NCBI RefSeq assembly: GCF_014648775.1
Contig: NZ_BMRT01000007.1
Span: forward strand, 299,315-363,314
Direction of reading: 5' to 3'
Source of the DNA: Streptomyces abikoensis
Lineage (GTDB): Bacteria; Actinomycetota; Actinomycetes; Streptomycetales; Streptomycetaceae
Length of the DNA: 64,000 nucleotides
Made by a program: the position numbers and the translations under genes. A model generated the notes under the pieces. That model did no database searches and was not told where the DNA came from. It saw nothing but the letters and a program-made list of their open reading frames with translations. Positions 32,274 to 42,828 of the stretch are shown here, piece after piece; the first letter of the stretch is position 1, and each line of letters opens with the position of its first letter.

Positions 32274-32318
32274 AAACGCCGGAGGGGGCCGACGCCAAGT
32301 CGGCCCCCTCCGGCGTTT
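32274..32318. terminator. Bidirectional terminator between coaA and glmM
   Basis: A perfect 20-bp stem, 32274-32293 with 32299-32318, and a 5-nt loop. A and T tracts (AAAACG and CGTTT) flank it on both sides, placed between convergent genes. Confidence 0.92.
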
Positions 32319-32330
32319 GCGAGGAGCTGA

Positions 32331-33689
32331 TCAGCCCAGCGTCGTCTTCACGACGTCGGCCAGGTGCTCGGCCACCTTCCGCGCCTGCTCGTGGTCCGCG
32401 GCCTCGACCATGACGCGCACCAGCGGCTCCGTGCCGGACGAGCGCAGCAGCACCCGGCCCGTCGTGCCCAGCTCGCGCTCGGCGGCGTTGACGGCGGCCG
32501 CCAGCTCCTGCGAGGTGCCCACGCGGGACTTGTCGACGTTCCGGACGTTGATGAGGACCTGCGGCAGGCGCTCCATGACGCCGGCGAGGTCGGCCAGCGA
32601 GCGGCCGGTGGCGGCCACGCGCGCGGCCAGCATCAGGCCGGTGAGCGTGCCGTCGCCCGTCGTGGCGTGGTCCAGGACGATCACGTGGCCGGACTGCTCG
32701 CCGCCGAGGGCGAAGCCGTTCGCCTTCATCTCCTCCAGGACGTAGCGGTCGCCGACGGCGGTCTGGACGAGCTGGACGCCCTCGCGCTCCATGGCGAGCT
32801 TGAAGCCCAGGTTGGACATGACGGTGGCGACGACGGTGTTCTTGCGCAGCGAGTCCGCCTCGCGCATCGCCAGGGCCAGGACGGCGAGGATCTGGTCGCC
32901 GTCGACCTCGTTGCCCTTGTGGTCCACGGCCAGGCAGCGGTCGGCGTCGCCGTCGTGGGCGACGCCCAGGGCGGCGCCGTGCTCGACGACGGCGGCGCGC
33001 AGCTTGTCCAGGTGGGTGGAGCCGCACTCGTGGTTGATGTTGAGGCCGTCGGGCTCGGTGCCGATGGTGACGACCTCGGCGCCGGCGCGCGAGAACGCCT
33101 CGGGGGAGACCCGGGAGGCCGCGCCGTGGGCGCCGTCGATGACGACCTTGAGGCCGTCGAGGCGGTTGGGGAGGACGCCGATGAGGTGGGCGACGTAGTT
33201 GTCGAAGCCCTGGTCGTAGTCCTTGACGCGGCCGACGCCGGCACCGGTGGGCCGGTCCCAGGGCTCGCCGGAGGCGTGGGCCCGGTAGGTCTGCTCGATA
33301 CGGTCCTCGAGCTCGTCGGCGAGCTTGTGGCCACCGCGGGCGAAGAACTTGATGCCGTTGTCGGGCATCGCGTTGTGGCTCGCGGAGAGCATCACGCCGA
33401 GGTCGGCGCCGAGGGCGCCGGTCAGGTAGGCGACGGCCGGCGTGGGCAGCACGCCCACCCGCAGCACGTCGACGCCCGCGCTGGCGAGACCGGCCACCAC
33501 GGCGGCCTCCAGGAACTCCCCGGACGCCCGCGGATCACGGCCGACCACCGCCACCGGGCGATGCCCCTCGAACGTGCCCGCCTCGGCGAGCACGTGCGCC
33601 GCCGCCACCGACAGACCGAGCGCGAGCTCGGCCGTCAGATCCGCGTTGGCGACGCCGCGCACACCGTCCGTACCGAAGAGTCGTCCCAC
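32331..33689 (-). CDS. glmM: Phosphoglucosamine mutase
   Basis: A 452-aa alpha-D-phosphohexomutase that converts GlcN-6-P to GlcN-1-P. The N-terminus is GRLFGTDGVRGVANADLTAE; the phosphoserine loop is MLSASHNAMPDNG (Ser about 104); the metal loop is AHDGDADRCLAVD; the sugar loop is ALGGEQSGHVI; the phosphate loop is LLRSSGTEPLVRVMVE. GTG at 33689 follows GGAGG by 6 nt. It lies downstream of rpsI-rplM, as in other actinobacteria. Confidence 0.97.
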   Translation of the reverse strand: MGRLFGTDGVRGVANADLTAELALGLSVAAAHVLAEAGTFEGHRPVAVVGRDPRASGEFLEAAVVAGLASAGVDVLRVGVLPTPAVAYLTGALGADLGVMLSASHNAMPDNGIKFFARGGHKLADELEDRIEQTYRAHASGEPWDRPTGAGVGRVKDYDQGFDNYVAHLIGVLPNRLDGLKVVIDGAHGAASRVSPEAFSRAGAEVVTIGTEPDGLNINHECGSTHLDKLRAAVVEHGAALGVAHDGDADRCLAVDHKGNEVDGDQILAVLALAMREADSLRKNTVVATVMSNLGFKLAMEREGVQLVQTAVGDRYVLEEMKANGFALGGEQSGHVIVLDHATTGDGTLTGLMLAARVAATGRSLADLAGVMERLPQVLINVRNVDKSRVGTSQELAAAVNAAERELGTTGRVLLRSSGTEPLVRVMVEAADHEQARKVAEHLADVVKTTLG

Positions 33690-33788
33690 TGGTGTCCTCC
33701 GAAAAACGCGGGAGTGCGGGGCCCGGTACGAGCCCCCTTGCTTGAGGTGTCGAGTCCTGGACCGGGGCGGCGCCTCCAGTCATCAGAT

Positions 33789-33808
33789 ATACGCCGCATC
33801 CGGCGTAT
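33789..33808. terminator. Hairpin between rpsI and glmM
   Basis: ATACGCCG (33789-33796), loop CATC, CGGCGTAT (33801-33808). The surrounding ~60 bases repeat CGGCGTATT-like words. It is downstream of the stronger rpsI terminator and may belong to the glmM leader. Confidence 0.45.
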
Positions 33809-33869
33809 TTACGCCTACGGCGCCCGCATGGCGCCAACGCCGTATTTCGCCCCGGCCCGACAATGGCCG

Positions 33870-33907
33870 AACGCCCCGGCGGCACGGAACCGTGTCGCCG
33901 GGGCGTT
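33870..33907 (-). terminator. Terminator of the rplM-rpsI operon
   Basis: An 18-bp stem, 33870-33887 with 33890-33907, has one G-U type mismatch and a very tight loop. It begins 24 nt after the rpsI stop. Confidence 0.8.
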
Positions 33908-33931
33908 CGAGCAATGCAGCGAAGCCGCTGT

Positions 33932-34435
33932 TTAGCGCTTGCTGTACTGCGGAGCCTTGCGGGCCTTCTTGAGACCGGCCTTCTTGCGCTCGACCGCACG
34001 GTCGTCGCGCTTGAGGAAGCCGGCCTTCTTCAGCGGGCCGCGGTTGTTGTCAACGTCGGCCTCGTTCAGCGCGCGGGCCACGCCGAGGCGCAGGGCACCG
34101 GCCTGACCGGAGACACCGCCACCCGCGATGCGGGCGATGACGTCGTAGCGGCCGTCGAGCTCGAGCACCTTGAAGGGCTCGTTGACTTCCTGCTGGTGCA
34201 CCTTGTTGGGGAAGTAGTCCTCAAGGGTGCGACCGTTGATCTTCCACTTGCCGGTGCCCGGAACGATCCGGACGCGGGCGATGGCGTTCTTGCGACGGCC
34301 CAGGCCGGCGGCCGGCTGCGGGTCGCCGAAGCGGGACGCGAGGGACTCGGAGGTGTACTCCGACTCAACGACCTCGGTCTCGGTGGTGTACTCCTCGACG
34401 CCCTCGACCGGCATCTCGGCGGTGGTCTCAGCCAC
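33932..34435 (-). CDS. rpsI: 30S ribosomal protein S9
   Basis: 167 aa. The conserved S9 core begins at GLGRRKNAIARVRIVPGTGKWKINGRTLEDYF and ends in the basic tail KKARKAPQYSKR, which reaches the P-site tRNA. An acidic, likely disordered N-terminal extension of about 40 residues (MAETTAEMPVEGVEEYTTE...) precedes it, as in other actinobacterial S9. It is 40 nt downstream of rplM and co-transcribed with it. Confidence 0.97.
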   Translation of the reverse strand: MAETTAEMPVEGVEEYTTETEVVESEYTSESLASRFGDPQPAAGLGRRKNAIARVRIVPGTGKWKINGRTLEDYFPNKVHQQEVNEPFKVLELDGRYDVIARIAGGGVSGQAGALRLGVARALNEADVDNNRGPLKKAGFLKRDDRAVERKKAGLKKARKAPQYSKR

Positions 34436-34475
34436 TGGTTCTCCTCAGACTTTCTGGTTCGGCGGTGGCCGGGAC

Positions 34476-34922
34476 TTAGCCCTGCTTGACCTGGGTGATC
34501 TCGAACGGAACCGGCTGCTGGGCAGCGTGGGGGTGCTCGGAGCCCGAGTACACCTTCAGCTTCGAGAGCATCTGACGGCCGAGGGAGTTCTTGGGCAGCA
34601 TGCCCTTGATCGCCTTCTCGACGGCCTTCTCGGGGTTCTTGTCGAGCAGCTCGTCGTAACGGACGGAGCGCAGACCACCCGGGAAGCCAGAGTGGCGGTA
34701 CGCCATCTTCTGGGTCTTCTTGTTGCCGGACAGGTGCACCTTGTCGGCGTTGATGATGACGACGAAGTCACCCATGTCCATGTGCGGGGCGTACACAGGC
34801 TTGTGCTTGCCGCGCAGCAGGGAGGCAGCCTGAGAGGCCAGACGGCCCAGGACGACGTCCTGCGCGTCGATGATGTGCCACTGGCGCTGGACATCGCCGG
34901 GCTTGGGGCTGAACGTACGCAC
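34476..34922 (-). CDS. rplM: 50S ribosomal protein L13
   Basis: 148 aa from GTG 34922 (VRTFSPKPGDVQRQWHIIDA). Family motifs: DVVLGRLASQAASLLRGKHKPVYAPHMDMGDFVVIINA and GMLPKNSLGRQMLSKLKVYSG. It is an early 50S assembly protein. First gene of the rplM-rpsI operon, with its promoter about 185 nt upstream. Confidence 0.97.
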   Translation of the reverse strand: MRTFSPKPGDVQRQWHIIDAQDVVLGRLASQAASLLRGKHKPVYAPHMDMGDFVVIINADKVHLSGNKKTQKMAYRHSGFPGGLRSVRYDELLDKNPEKAVEKAIKGMLPKNSLGRQMLSKLKVYSGSEHPHAAQQPVPFEITQVKQG

Positions 34923-35103
34923 GGTCGTAGCCTTCGCTTCTTCAGTGAGTGGGTCCTGACACAATCCGCCAGAGGAGATCACACAGCAGGGGCCGCACAA
35001 CGGGGACGCAACCCGCGTGCAGGCCGCTGGCGATCAGACCGGCAGACCAGCGTAAGGGCCCCTCGCGTGAGAACGACCAAGCCAATACGCATAACGAACT
35101 CGT

Positions 35104-35133
35104 AGAGTACCGGGACCCGACCGTTGGGGTCAA
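35104..35133 (-). promoter_or_regulatory. rplM-rpsI promoter
   Basis: On the minus strand, TTGACC (35133-35128), 18 nt, TACTCT (35109-35104). It gives a leader of about 175 nt before the rplM GTG; the leader may form regulatory structure but none was assigned. Confidence 0.75.
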
Positions 35134-35172
35134 AACACATGGTCCCACCGGCGCCCGGACCCGGCCATCGGA

Positions 35173-36792
<1,620 letters not shown>

Positions 36793-36847
36793 GAGGGCGA
36801 TTCTCGCCGCTCCCGGGGCGGCGACCAACCGGTTTACGATGCACGCC

Positions 36848-38005
36848 ATGAGCTTTGGGCAGGGTGGGCCGTACGGGGCCCAGGGGGATTCCGGGCCGCA
36901 CACCACGCCGTGGGGGGCGCCGCCGCCCCAGCAGCCCGGGCAGCCCCAGCCCGGGCAGTTCGGGCCGCCCCCCGGGCAGCCGGCTCCGGCGCTGCCGCCG
37001 CAGCAGCCGGCGCAACCCCAGCCGCAGCAGCCGGTGCAACCCCAGCCGCCGCAGCCGGGGCACCCCGCCCCAGCAGCCCCGCAGGCCGCCCCGCTGCCGC
37101 CCCAGCAGCCGTATGCGCCCGCCCAGCAGCCGACCCGAGCACAGCCGCAGGCGCCATCGCCCTGGGCTCAGCCGCAGGGCGGCGGCACGCCCGACTGGGC
37201 CGCGCTGGCCGACACCGCCGACCGGGACCGCCGCCGCAAGTGGCTGCTGATCGGCGGCGGCGCGCTGGCCACCGCCGCTGTCGCCGCGATCGTCGCCACG
37301 GCCGTGGTGCTGTCCGACAAGGGCGACAAGAACCTCCCCGCCGCCGAGAAGCTGCCCAGCGCCTCCGCCGGCACCCCCGAGCCGACGTTCTCCAAGGCCG
37401 TGACCCCGCCGCCCAACCCGCGCGAGTTCATATCCAGCCAGGAGAAGGACACCGCCCCGCTCACCGTCAAGACGCTCTTCCCGCACTCCAAGCCGTCGCT
37501 GGACAAGCGCGTCTACAAGCGCGCGGCCCAGGACACCGCCACCGACTGCGCCTCCGTCGCCCAGGGCGGCCTGGGCCAGGTCCTCGCCGACAACGGCTGC
37601 CGCCAGGTGCTGCGCTCCACCTACGTACGGGACGGGGTCGCCGTCACCGTCGGCGTCGCCGTCTTCGACACCAAGGCCGCCGCCGACAAGGCCAAGGAGC
37701 AGTCCACCGGCAACATCGCCCCCCTCACCGGGGACGACGCGGCGTCCTTCTGCCAGGGCACCGCCTGCAGGCTGAGCGCCAACGCCGAGGGCCGCTACGC
37801 GTACTTCACCATCGCCGGGTTCACCAACGGCTCCGCCGTCACACCCGACGACACCAAGGCCCTCCAGGCCGGGCGGGACGTCGCGGGCTACACCTTCCGC
37901 CGCATCATGGCCCGCGCCAACGCCCAGGCGGCCGCGGCGGCCTCGCCCAAGCCGTCCGGGAACCCCACGGCCAAGCCGTCGGACTCGCCCAAGAACAAGG
38001 CCTGA
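36848..38005 (+). CDS. Pro/Gln-rich single-pass membrane protein of unknown function
   Basis: A 385-aa protein. Residues 1-115 are Pro/Gln/Gly-rich and cytoplasmic by prediction (PPQQPGQPQPGQFGPPPGQP...). A single transmembrane helix follows at about 132-156 (KWLLIGGGALATAAVAAIVATAVVL). The C-terminal ~220 residues are extracellular, with four cysteines (DCASV, DNGCRQ, SFCQGTACR) that may form two disulfides, and a Ser/Pro/Lys tail. No catalytic motif is visible. TACGAT ends 7 nt before the ATG, so it is probably leaderless. The promoter overlaps that of the ABC-F gene. Confidence 0.8.
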   Translation: MSFGQGGPYGAQGDSGPHTTPWGAPPPQQPGQPQPGQFGPPPGQPAPALPPQQPAQPQPQQPVQPQPPQPGHPAPAAPQAAPLPPQQPYAPAQQPTRAQPQAPSPWAQPQGGGTPDWAALADTADRDRRRKWLLIGGGALATAAVAAIVATAVVLSDKGDKNLPAAEKLPSASAGTPEPTFSKAVTPPPNPREFISSQEKDTAPLTVKTLFPHSKPSLDKRVYKRAAQDTATDCASVAQGGLGQVLADNGCRQVLRSTYVRDGVAVTVGVAVFDTKAAADKAKEQSTGNIAPLTGDDAASFCQGTACRLSANAEGRYAYFTIAGFTNGSAVTPDDTKALQAGRDVAGYTFRRIMARANAQAAAAASPKPSGNPTAKPSDSPKNKA

Positions 38006-38029
38006 CGAGCCAGGCCCGACCGCCGCTCC

Positions 38030-38872
38030 TCACTCCTGGACCTCGCCGTCCCCCTCCTCGGCGCCCTCGCCGCCCTCCGCCGGGTCGCCGCCCGCGGGCG
38101 GCACGGTGGGCGGGCGCTCCGCCCGCAGCAGCCGCTCGACCTTCGCGACCTGCGCCGCGACCAGCGCCGGCGGGATCTCCACCGCCCCGGGGTCGGAAAG
38201 GTGGGTGGCGAAGAACATCGACAGCGTGGATCCGCTGCGCACCACCGTCACCAGGGTCGGCGCCCCCTCCGCCGCGTTGACCATGCGGTACGCCAGCGCC
38301 TCCTCCCCGAGCCGGGGCGCGGGCAGCTCCTTCACCGCCTCGAACCGCTGGGGCTGCCCCTCCCCCGTGCGCATCGCGAAGCCCCCCGCGCAGTCGGACA
38401 CGGCCCGGCGCAGCTCCCGGAGCGTGACGCGCGCCCCGTCGTCCGCGTAGGTGGACACCCGGACCGTCCCCAGCAGACCCTGGAAGCCGTGCTCCCGCGA
38501 GGACTTGGAGAACGTCCGTACGAGGGAGGCCATGGGCGCGGGCTCCTGCCGGGGCCCCAGGGCCAGCACCAGCGGCCGGCAGGCGGGCCGGTCCGTGCCG
38601 GGCAACCCGTGCCCGGCGCTGCCTTCGGAGGCCCGTTCGAGGACGAAACCGGGCACCTCACGGGCGTCCAGCGCCACGTGCTTGAGCTGATCGGCGCTGA
38701 ACACCCGGACGACCGACGGCGCTTCGGCGCTCCGGGCCTCGTCCTTGCCCTCACCGGGCCTGCCTCCGCCGACGCCGGCGCAGCCGGTCAGCAACAGGAG
38801 GGCCGTCAACACCCCTACGGGGGAAGCCGTCAGTCTCCGTTTACCCTTCACCCTCACCAGGTCCACCCTCAT
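38030..38872 (-). CDS. Lipoprotein of unknown function
   Basis: A 280-aa exported protein with a signal peptide and lipobox VLTALLLLTGCAG (Cys31). The mature region has two cysteines (ACRPLVL and SDCAGGF) and ends with an acidic Gly/Glu tail. Its general layout resembles the Streptomyces secreted proteins related to the extracellular PknH-type sensor fold, but I see no specific motif. Convergent with the membrane protein gene and divergent from the glycosyltransferase gene. Confidence 0.75.
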   Translation of the reverse strand: MRVDLVRVKGKRRLTASPVGVLTALLLLTGCAGVGGGRPGEGKDEARSAEAPSVVRVFSADQLKHVALDAREVPGFVLERASEGSAGHGLPGTDRPACRPLVLALGPRQEPAPMASLVRTFSKSSREHGFQGLLGTVRVSTYADDGARVTLRELRRAVSDCAGGFAMRTGEGQPQRFEAVKELPAPRLGEEALAYRMVNAAEGAPTLVTVVRSGSTLSMFFATHLSDPGAVEIPPALVAAQVAKVERLLRAERPPTVPPAGGDPAEGGEGAEEGDGEVQE

Positions 38873-39052
38873 GACGTCCGCCCTGCCCTCCAGTTCGCGG
38901 CGCTCGCCGAGCGGCGCCCCTCATGGCTCCTTGCGACGTGACCCAGGCCACAATGTAGGCTGCGCAGCCAACGGAAGCCCCTCCCTACGGTCCCACCGGC
39001 GGTTCGAGCCGCACGGAGCCCCGTCCGGTCGGGCCGAACACCCAAGGGCGCC

Positions 39053-41155
39053 ATGAAGATCTCTTTCCTTTTGCAGAACGCCTACGGCATCGGCGGAACC
39101 ATCCGCTCCACTTTCAATGTGGCGGGCGCCCTCGCCGCCCGCCACGACGTCGAGATCGTGTCCGTCATCCGCAGCGGCGAGAAGCCCCGGCTGAACCTCC
39201 ACCCCGGAGTACGGCTGCGGTGCCTCATCGACCAGCGCCCCGACAAGGGCGCCGACCTCGACGACCCCCTCCTCGGCCAGGACAGCCGGTACATCCCGCC
39301 CGTCGAGGCCAAGGGCGCGCACTTCAGCGCGCTCACCGACCAGCGGGTCGCCGCGCACCTCGCCGCCACCGACGCGGACGTCGTCATCGCCACCCGCCCC
39401 GGACTCGTGATGTACCTCGCCGAGTTCGGCCAGGACCGCTATCTGCGGATCGGCCAGGAGCACCGGATCTACGGCACCCACGAGGCCGCCATCCGCGCCT
39501 ACCAGGACGCGTCCATCCCCCACCTCGACGCCCACACCACCGTCTCCGAGGCGGACGCCGTCACCCACCGGGAGCAACTCCCGGGCATCAAAACGAAGAT
39601 CGTATGCATCCCGAACGGCTGCCCGCCGTCCGAGGTCGAACCAGCCGACCCGGACAGCAAGTTGGTGGTCGCGGCCGGACGGCTCATCCCCGTCAAGCGC
39701 TACGACCTGCTGATCAACGCCTGGGCCTCCGTCGCCGCCGCCCACCCCGACTGGAAGCTCCGTCTCTACGGCCGCGGCCCCGAACAGGCCAAACTCCGCG
39801 CCCAGATCGACAGACTCGGCCTCAACGAGTCACTGACGCTCATGGGCGCCCACTCCCCCATCGAAACCGAATGGGCCAAGGGCTCCATCGCCGCCGTGAC
39901 CTCCCGCGAGGAGTCCTTCGGCATGACGATCGTCGAGGCCATGGGCTGCGGCGTCCCCGTCGTCGCCACCGACTGCCCCCACGGCCCCGGCGAGATCATC
40001 AGCGACGGCGAGGACGGCCTGCTCGTCCCCGTCGGCGACAGCGACGCCATCGCCAAGGGCCTGCTCAAACTGATCGAGGACGACGAACTCCGCCGCGCCA
40101 TGGGCGCCGCCGCGCTCGTCTCCGCCCGGCGCTACGCGCCCGAACGCATCGCCGACGCCTACCTGGAGCTCATCGACGACCTCGGCGGCCCCCGCCGCAC
40201 CGGCGACGAACAGGCCACCGCCACCACGAGACCGGCCCGGCCCCCGCTCAGCCGGCGCCTGCGCCGGACCGTCGGCAGGATCGTCCGGCCACTGCGCCGC
40301 CAGGCCGCGCCCCCGCGCGAGAAGAAGGTCCTCAAGGACATCGTCGTCCGCAAGCCGCTGCGCCCGGTCGCCTCCTGCCGCGTCAACTCCGAGGGAGACA
40401 TCGTCGTTTCGGTGGACCCGAAGGGCGTCAGCGGGGAAAACCTCTCCCTGACCGTCACACGACGCAAGGAGAACAAGCCGGCCGCAGTACCCCTGAAGCC
40501 ACCATCCGAAGCAGACGCCCCCTGGACCGCCGTCCTGAAGCGGACCGAACTCCGCCTGGGCGAAGGCCGCTGGGACCTCCACGTCGTACGCGCCGACGAC
40601 CGCGCCCGCCGTCGTGTCGTCGCCCATCTCCCCGAAGGCCGCCGCCTGTTGACCCTGGAACCGCTCCCGGGCTCACCGTTCACCTGGTGGATTCCCTACT
40701 CCACCGTCGACGGCTACCTCGCCCTGCGCGCCTGGCACCGCGACGGCCACGCGGAGGCGCGCGCGCTGAGGACGACGGAGGAGGCGCTGACGGTCGAAGG
40801 CACGCTGTACGGCGCGGAGTTCACCGACGGGAAGCCCGCGCCCGCGCTGGTCGGCACCCCACGTGGCGAGGCGGCCTCGGAGGTGACAGCGGAAATCGAG
40901 ATCCTGAACGGCGCGGCCTTCAGGGCGACGCTGCCGTACGACCGCCTTCGCGCGGCCCGCACCGGGGAGGAGAGCGCGACGTGGGACCTCGCGCTACGGC
41001 TCGCCCCCGACGCGGCGCCGATCAGGATCGGCCGCCTCGTGGGGGACATCGTCGACCGCAACAAGACGGACATTCATCCGACGGTCGCGGGCATGCGGCC
41101 GTACTTCACGGTGACCAGCGATCTGGCCGTGACGGCGACCGGCGCCGAGGGGTAG
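39053..41155 (+). CDS. GT4 glycosyltransferase with C-terminal beta-sandwich-like extension
   Basis: A 700-aa protein. Residues 1-385 are a GT-B fold family 4 glycosyltransferase: NAYGIGGTIRSTFNVAGALAARHDVE, GRLIPVKRYDLLINAW, LYGRGPEQAKL and the EX7E donor site in TSREESFGMTIVEAMGCGVPVVATDCPHGPGEIISDG. A basic linker (PPLSRRLRRTVGRIVRPLRRQ) may touch the membrane. Residues about 430-700 are beta-rich (WTAVLKRTELRLGEGRWDLHVV, WWIPYSTVDGYLALRAWH) and look like domains found in actinobacterial wall-teichoic-acid or related polymer enzymes. Acceptor unknown. No signal peptide. Confidence 0.82.
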   Translation: MKISFLLQNAYGIGGTIRSTFNVAGALAARHDVEIVSVIRSGEKPRLNLHPGVRLRCLIDQRPDKGADLDDPLLGQDSRYIPPVEAKGAHFSALTDQRVAAHLAATDADVVIATRPGLVMYLAEFGQDRYLRIGQEHRIYGTHEAAIRAYQDASIPHLDAHTTVSEADAVTHREQLPGIKTKIVCIPNGCPPSEVEPADPDSKLVVAAGRLIPVKRYDLLINAWASVAAAHPDWKLRLYGRGPEQAKLRAQIDRLGLNESLTLMGAHSPIETEWAKGSIAAVTSREESFGMTIVEAMGCGVPVVATDCPHGPGEIISDGEDGLLVPVGDSDAIAKGLLKLIEDDELRRAMGAAALVSARRYAPERIADAYLELIDDLGGPRRTGDEQATATTRPARPPLSRRLRRTVGRIVRPLRRQAAPPREKKVLKDIVVRKPLRPVASCRVNSEGDIVVSVDPKGVSGENLSLTVTRRKENKPAAVPLKPPSEADAPWTAVLKRTELRLGEGRWDLHVVRADDRARRRVVAHLPEGRRLLTLEPLPGSPFTWWIPYSTVDGYLALRAWHRDGHAEARALRTTEEALTVEGTLYGAEFTDGKPAPALVGTPRGEAASEVTAEIEILNGAAFRATLPYDRLRAARTGEESATWDLALRLAPDAAPIRIGRLVGDIVDRNKTDIHPTVAGMRPYFTVTSDLAVTATGAEG

Positions 41156-41159
41156 AGAG

Positions 41160-41273
41160 CCCCGGTCCCGCCCTTTCACCGTTTCCCGAGGCTCCGGCCC
41201 CGGCCCCCTGACCTCTGCGGGGGTGTCAGGGGGCGGCAGCCCCCTGAGAAACGGGGAAAGGGCGGGACCGGGG
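41160..41273. repeat. Long inverted repeat / terminator (dispersed element, copy 2)
   Basis: The outer stem pairs about 41160-41185 with 41248-41273 (only one mismatch), and the inner stem GCCCCCTGAC (41203-41212) pairs with GTCAGGGGGC (41225-41234). It separates the convergent glycosyltransferase and truA genes. It shares the 22-base left arm with the element at 22295. Confidence 0.82.
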
Positions 41274-41290
41274 CCGGCCGCCCGCAGGGC

Positions 41291-42145
41291 TCAACAGCAA
41301 CCCGCCCCGGGCAGCGACCTCTTGTTCCGCGCCGCGAGGTTCCGCGCGGCGAGCTCCGAGTCCGCCGGGTACCCGACCTCCTCCAGCGTCAGCCCGTGCG
41401 GCCGCACCACGTGCACCGCCGAATCCCGCACCCCGGCCGCGAGCACCTGGCCCGGCCAGTCCACGCCCCGGTGCCCGTCGCCGACGAACAGCAGCGCGCC
41501 CACCAGCGACCGCACCATGTTGTGGCAGAAGGCGTCCGCCCGCACGGTCGCCGTCACCACACCCGACGCGTCCCGCACCCAGCTCAGCTCCTGGAGCGTA
41601 CGGATGGTCGTCGCACCCTCGCGCTTCTTGCAGTAGGCGGCGAAGTCGTGCTCGCCCAGCAGCGCCTGCGACGCCGCGTTCATCTTCTCCACGTCCAACG
41701 GCCAGTCGTGCCACAGCACATGACCCCGCAGCAGCGGGTCCACCCCGCCCGGGTGGTCGACGACCCGGTAGGCGTACCGCCGCCAGATCGCGGAGAACCG
41801 CGCGTTGAACCCGGCCGGGGCCTCCGCCGCACGCCAGACCCGGACGTCGTGCGACAGCCGTCCGGCCAGCCGGCGCAACAGTTTGTCCTCGTGCTCGGCC
41901 CAAACCTCCGCCGGAAGATCGACGTGCGCGACCTGGCCCCGGGCGTGGACGCCCGCGTCCGTACGGCCGGCGACCGTCAGCTCGTACGTCTCCTTGGACC
42001 GGGTCACGGTCCGGATCGCGTCCTCGAGCTCACCCTGCACGGTGCGCTGGCCCTCGCGCTGCTTGGCCCAGCCGGAGAAGTCCTTGCCGTCGTACGACAG
42101 GTCCAGCCGCACCCGTACGAAACCGGGCTCAACCTCGTCACTCAC
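41291..42145 (-). CDS. truA: tRNA pseudouridine(38-40) synthase
   Basis: A 284-aa enzyme that forms pseudouridine in the tRNA anticodon arm. The catalytic Asp is in VAGRTDAGVHARGQVAHVD; other motifs are LDLSYDGKDFSGWAKQ, FNARFSAIWRRYAYRV and FCHNMVRSLVGALLFVG. It ends the ribosomal block and lies 74 nt downstream of rplQ, the usual position. Confidence 0.95.
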   Translation of the reverse strand: MSDEVEPGFVRVRLDLSYDGKDFSGWAKQREGQRTVQGELEDAIRTVTRSKETYELTVAGRTDAGVHARGQVAHVDLPAEVWAEHEDKLLRRLAGRLSHDVRVWRAAEAPAGFNARFSAIWRRYAYRVVDHPGGVDPLLRGHVLWHDWPLDVEKMNAASQALLGEHDFAAYCKKREGATTIRTLQELSWVRDASGVVTATVRADAFCHNMVRSLVGALLFVGDGHRGVDWPGQVLAAGVRDSAVHVVRPHGLTLEEVGYPADSELAARNLAARNKRSLPGAGCC

Positions 42146-42219
42146 CGAGTGTTTCCTCTCAGAATGCGGGACGGGCCCGCCCCCTAAGGGACGGGCCCGT
42201 CACTGACACGTCAGACGCG

Positions 42220-42684
42220 TCAGGCGTCCTTCGACTCCTCGGCCGGAGCCTCGGCGGCGGCCTCGGTCTCCTTGACCGCACGCTTGGTGGCGGCCTCGGC
42301 CTCGGCGACGGTCGCCTTCTTGGCGATCTCACCCTCGACCAGCTCGATCACAGCCATCGGGGCGTTGTCGCCACGACGGTTGCCGATCTTGGTGATACGG
42401 GTGTAGCCACCCGGACGCTCGGCGAAGCGCGGAGCGATCTCGGTGAAGAGCACGTGCACGATGCCCTTGTCCGTGATCGTCTGCAGCACCTGGCGACGGT
42501 TGTGGATGTCGCCCTTCTTCGCCTTGGTGATCAGGCGCTCGGCGACCGGACGCAGGCGGCGGGCCTTGGCCTCGGTCGTCGTGATGCGGCCGTGCTCGAA
42601 GAGCGACTTGGCGAGGTTCGCCAGCATCAGCTTCTCGTGCGCGGCACCGCCGCCCAGACGGGCACCCTTGGTGGGACGCGGCAT
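42220..42684 (-). CDS. rplQ: 50S ribosomal protein L17
   Basis: 154 aa. Core PRPTKGARLGGGAAHEKLMLANLAKSLFEHGRITTTEAKARRLRPVAE is typical. The C-terminal ~35 residues form an acidic Ala/Glu-rich extension (TVAEAEAATKRAVKETEAAAEAPAEESKDA) seen in actinobacterial L17. It follows rpoA, with a palindromic repeat in the gap. Confidence 0.97.
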   Translation of the reverse strand: MPRPTKGARLGGGAAHEKLMLANLAKSLFEHGRITTTEAKARRLRPVAERLITKAKKGDIHNRRQVLQTITDKGIVHVLFTEIAPRFAERPGGYTRITKIGNRRGDNAPMAVIELVEGEIAKKATVAEAEAATKRAVKETEAAAEAPAEESKDA

Positions 42685-42762
42685 GGTATTTCTCCTAGAG
42701 GTCTGCCCCGGCCGTATCAGGTACCGGAGTCAGTATCCGAGCGGGCGGTCGCCCGTCGGAGA

Positions 42763-42815
42763 CCCCGCGCCCCAAGGGGCGCGGGGAACGGCGCGACCAG
42801 CCACAGCGGGCCGGT
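42763..42815. repeat. Palindromic repeat between rpoA and rplQ
   Basis: CCCCGCGCCCC (42763-42773)-AA-GGGGCGCGGGG (42776-42786) is a perfect 11-bp stem, followed by AACGGCGCGACCAGCCACAGCGGGCC. From memory this composite (a GGGGCGCGGGGAAC hairpin followed by a GCGCGACCAGCC tail) is a very common Streptomyces intergenic repeat. Confidence 0.7.
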
Positions 42816-42828
42816 CGCCGAAAACCGA

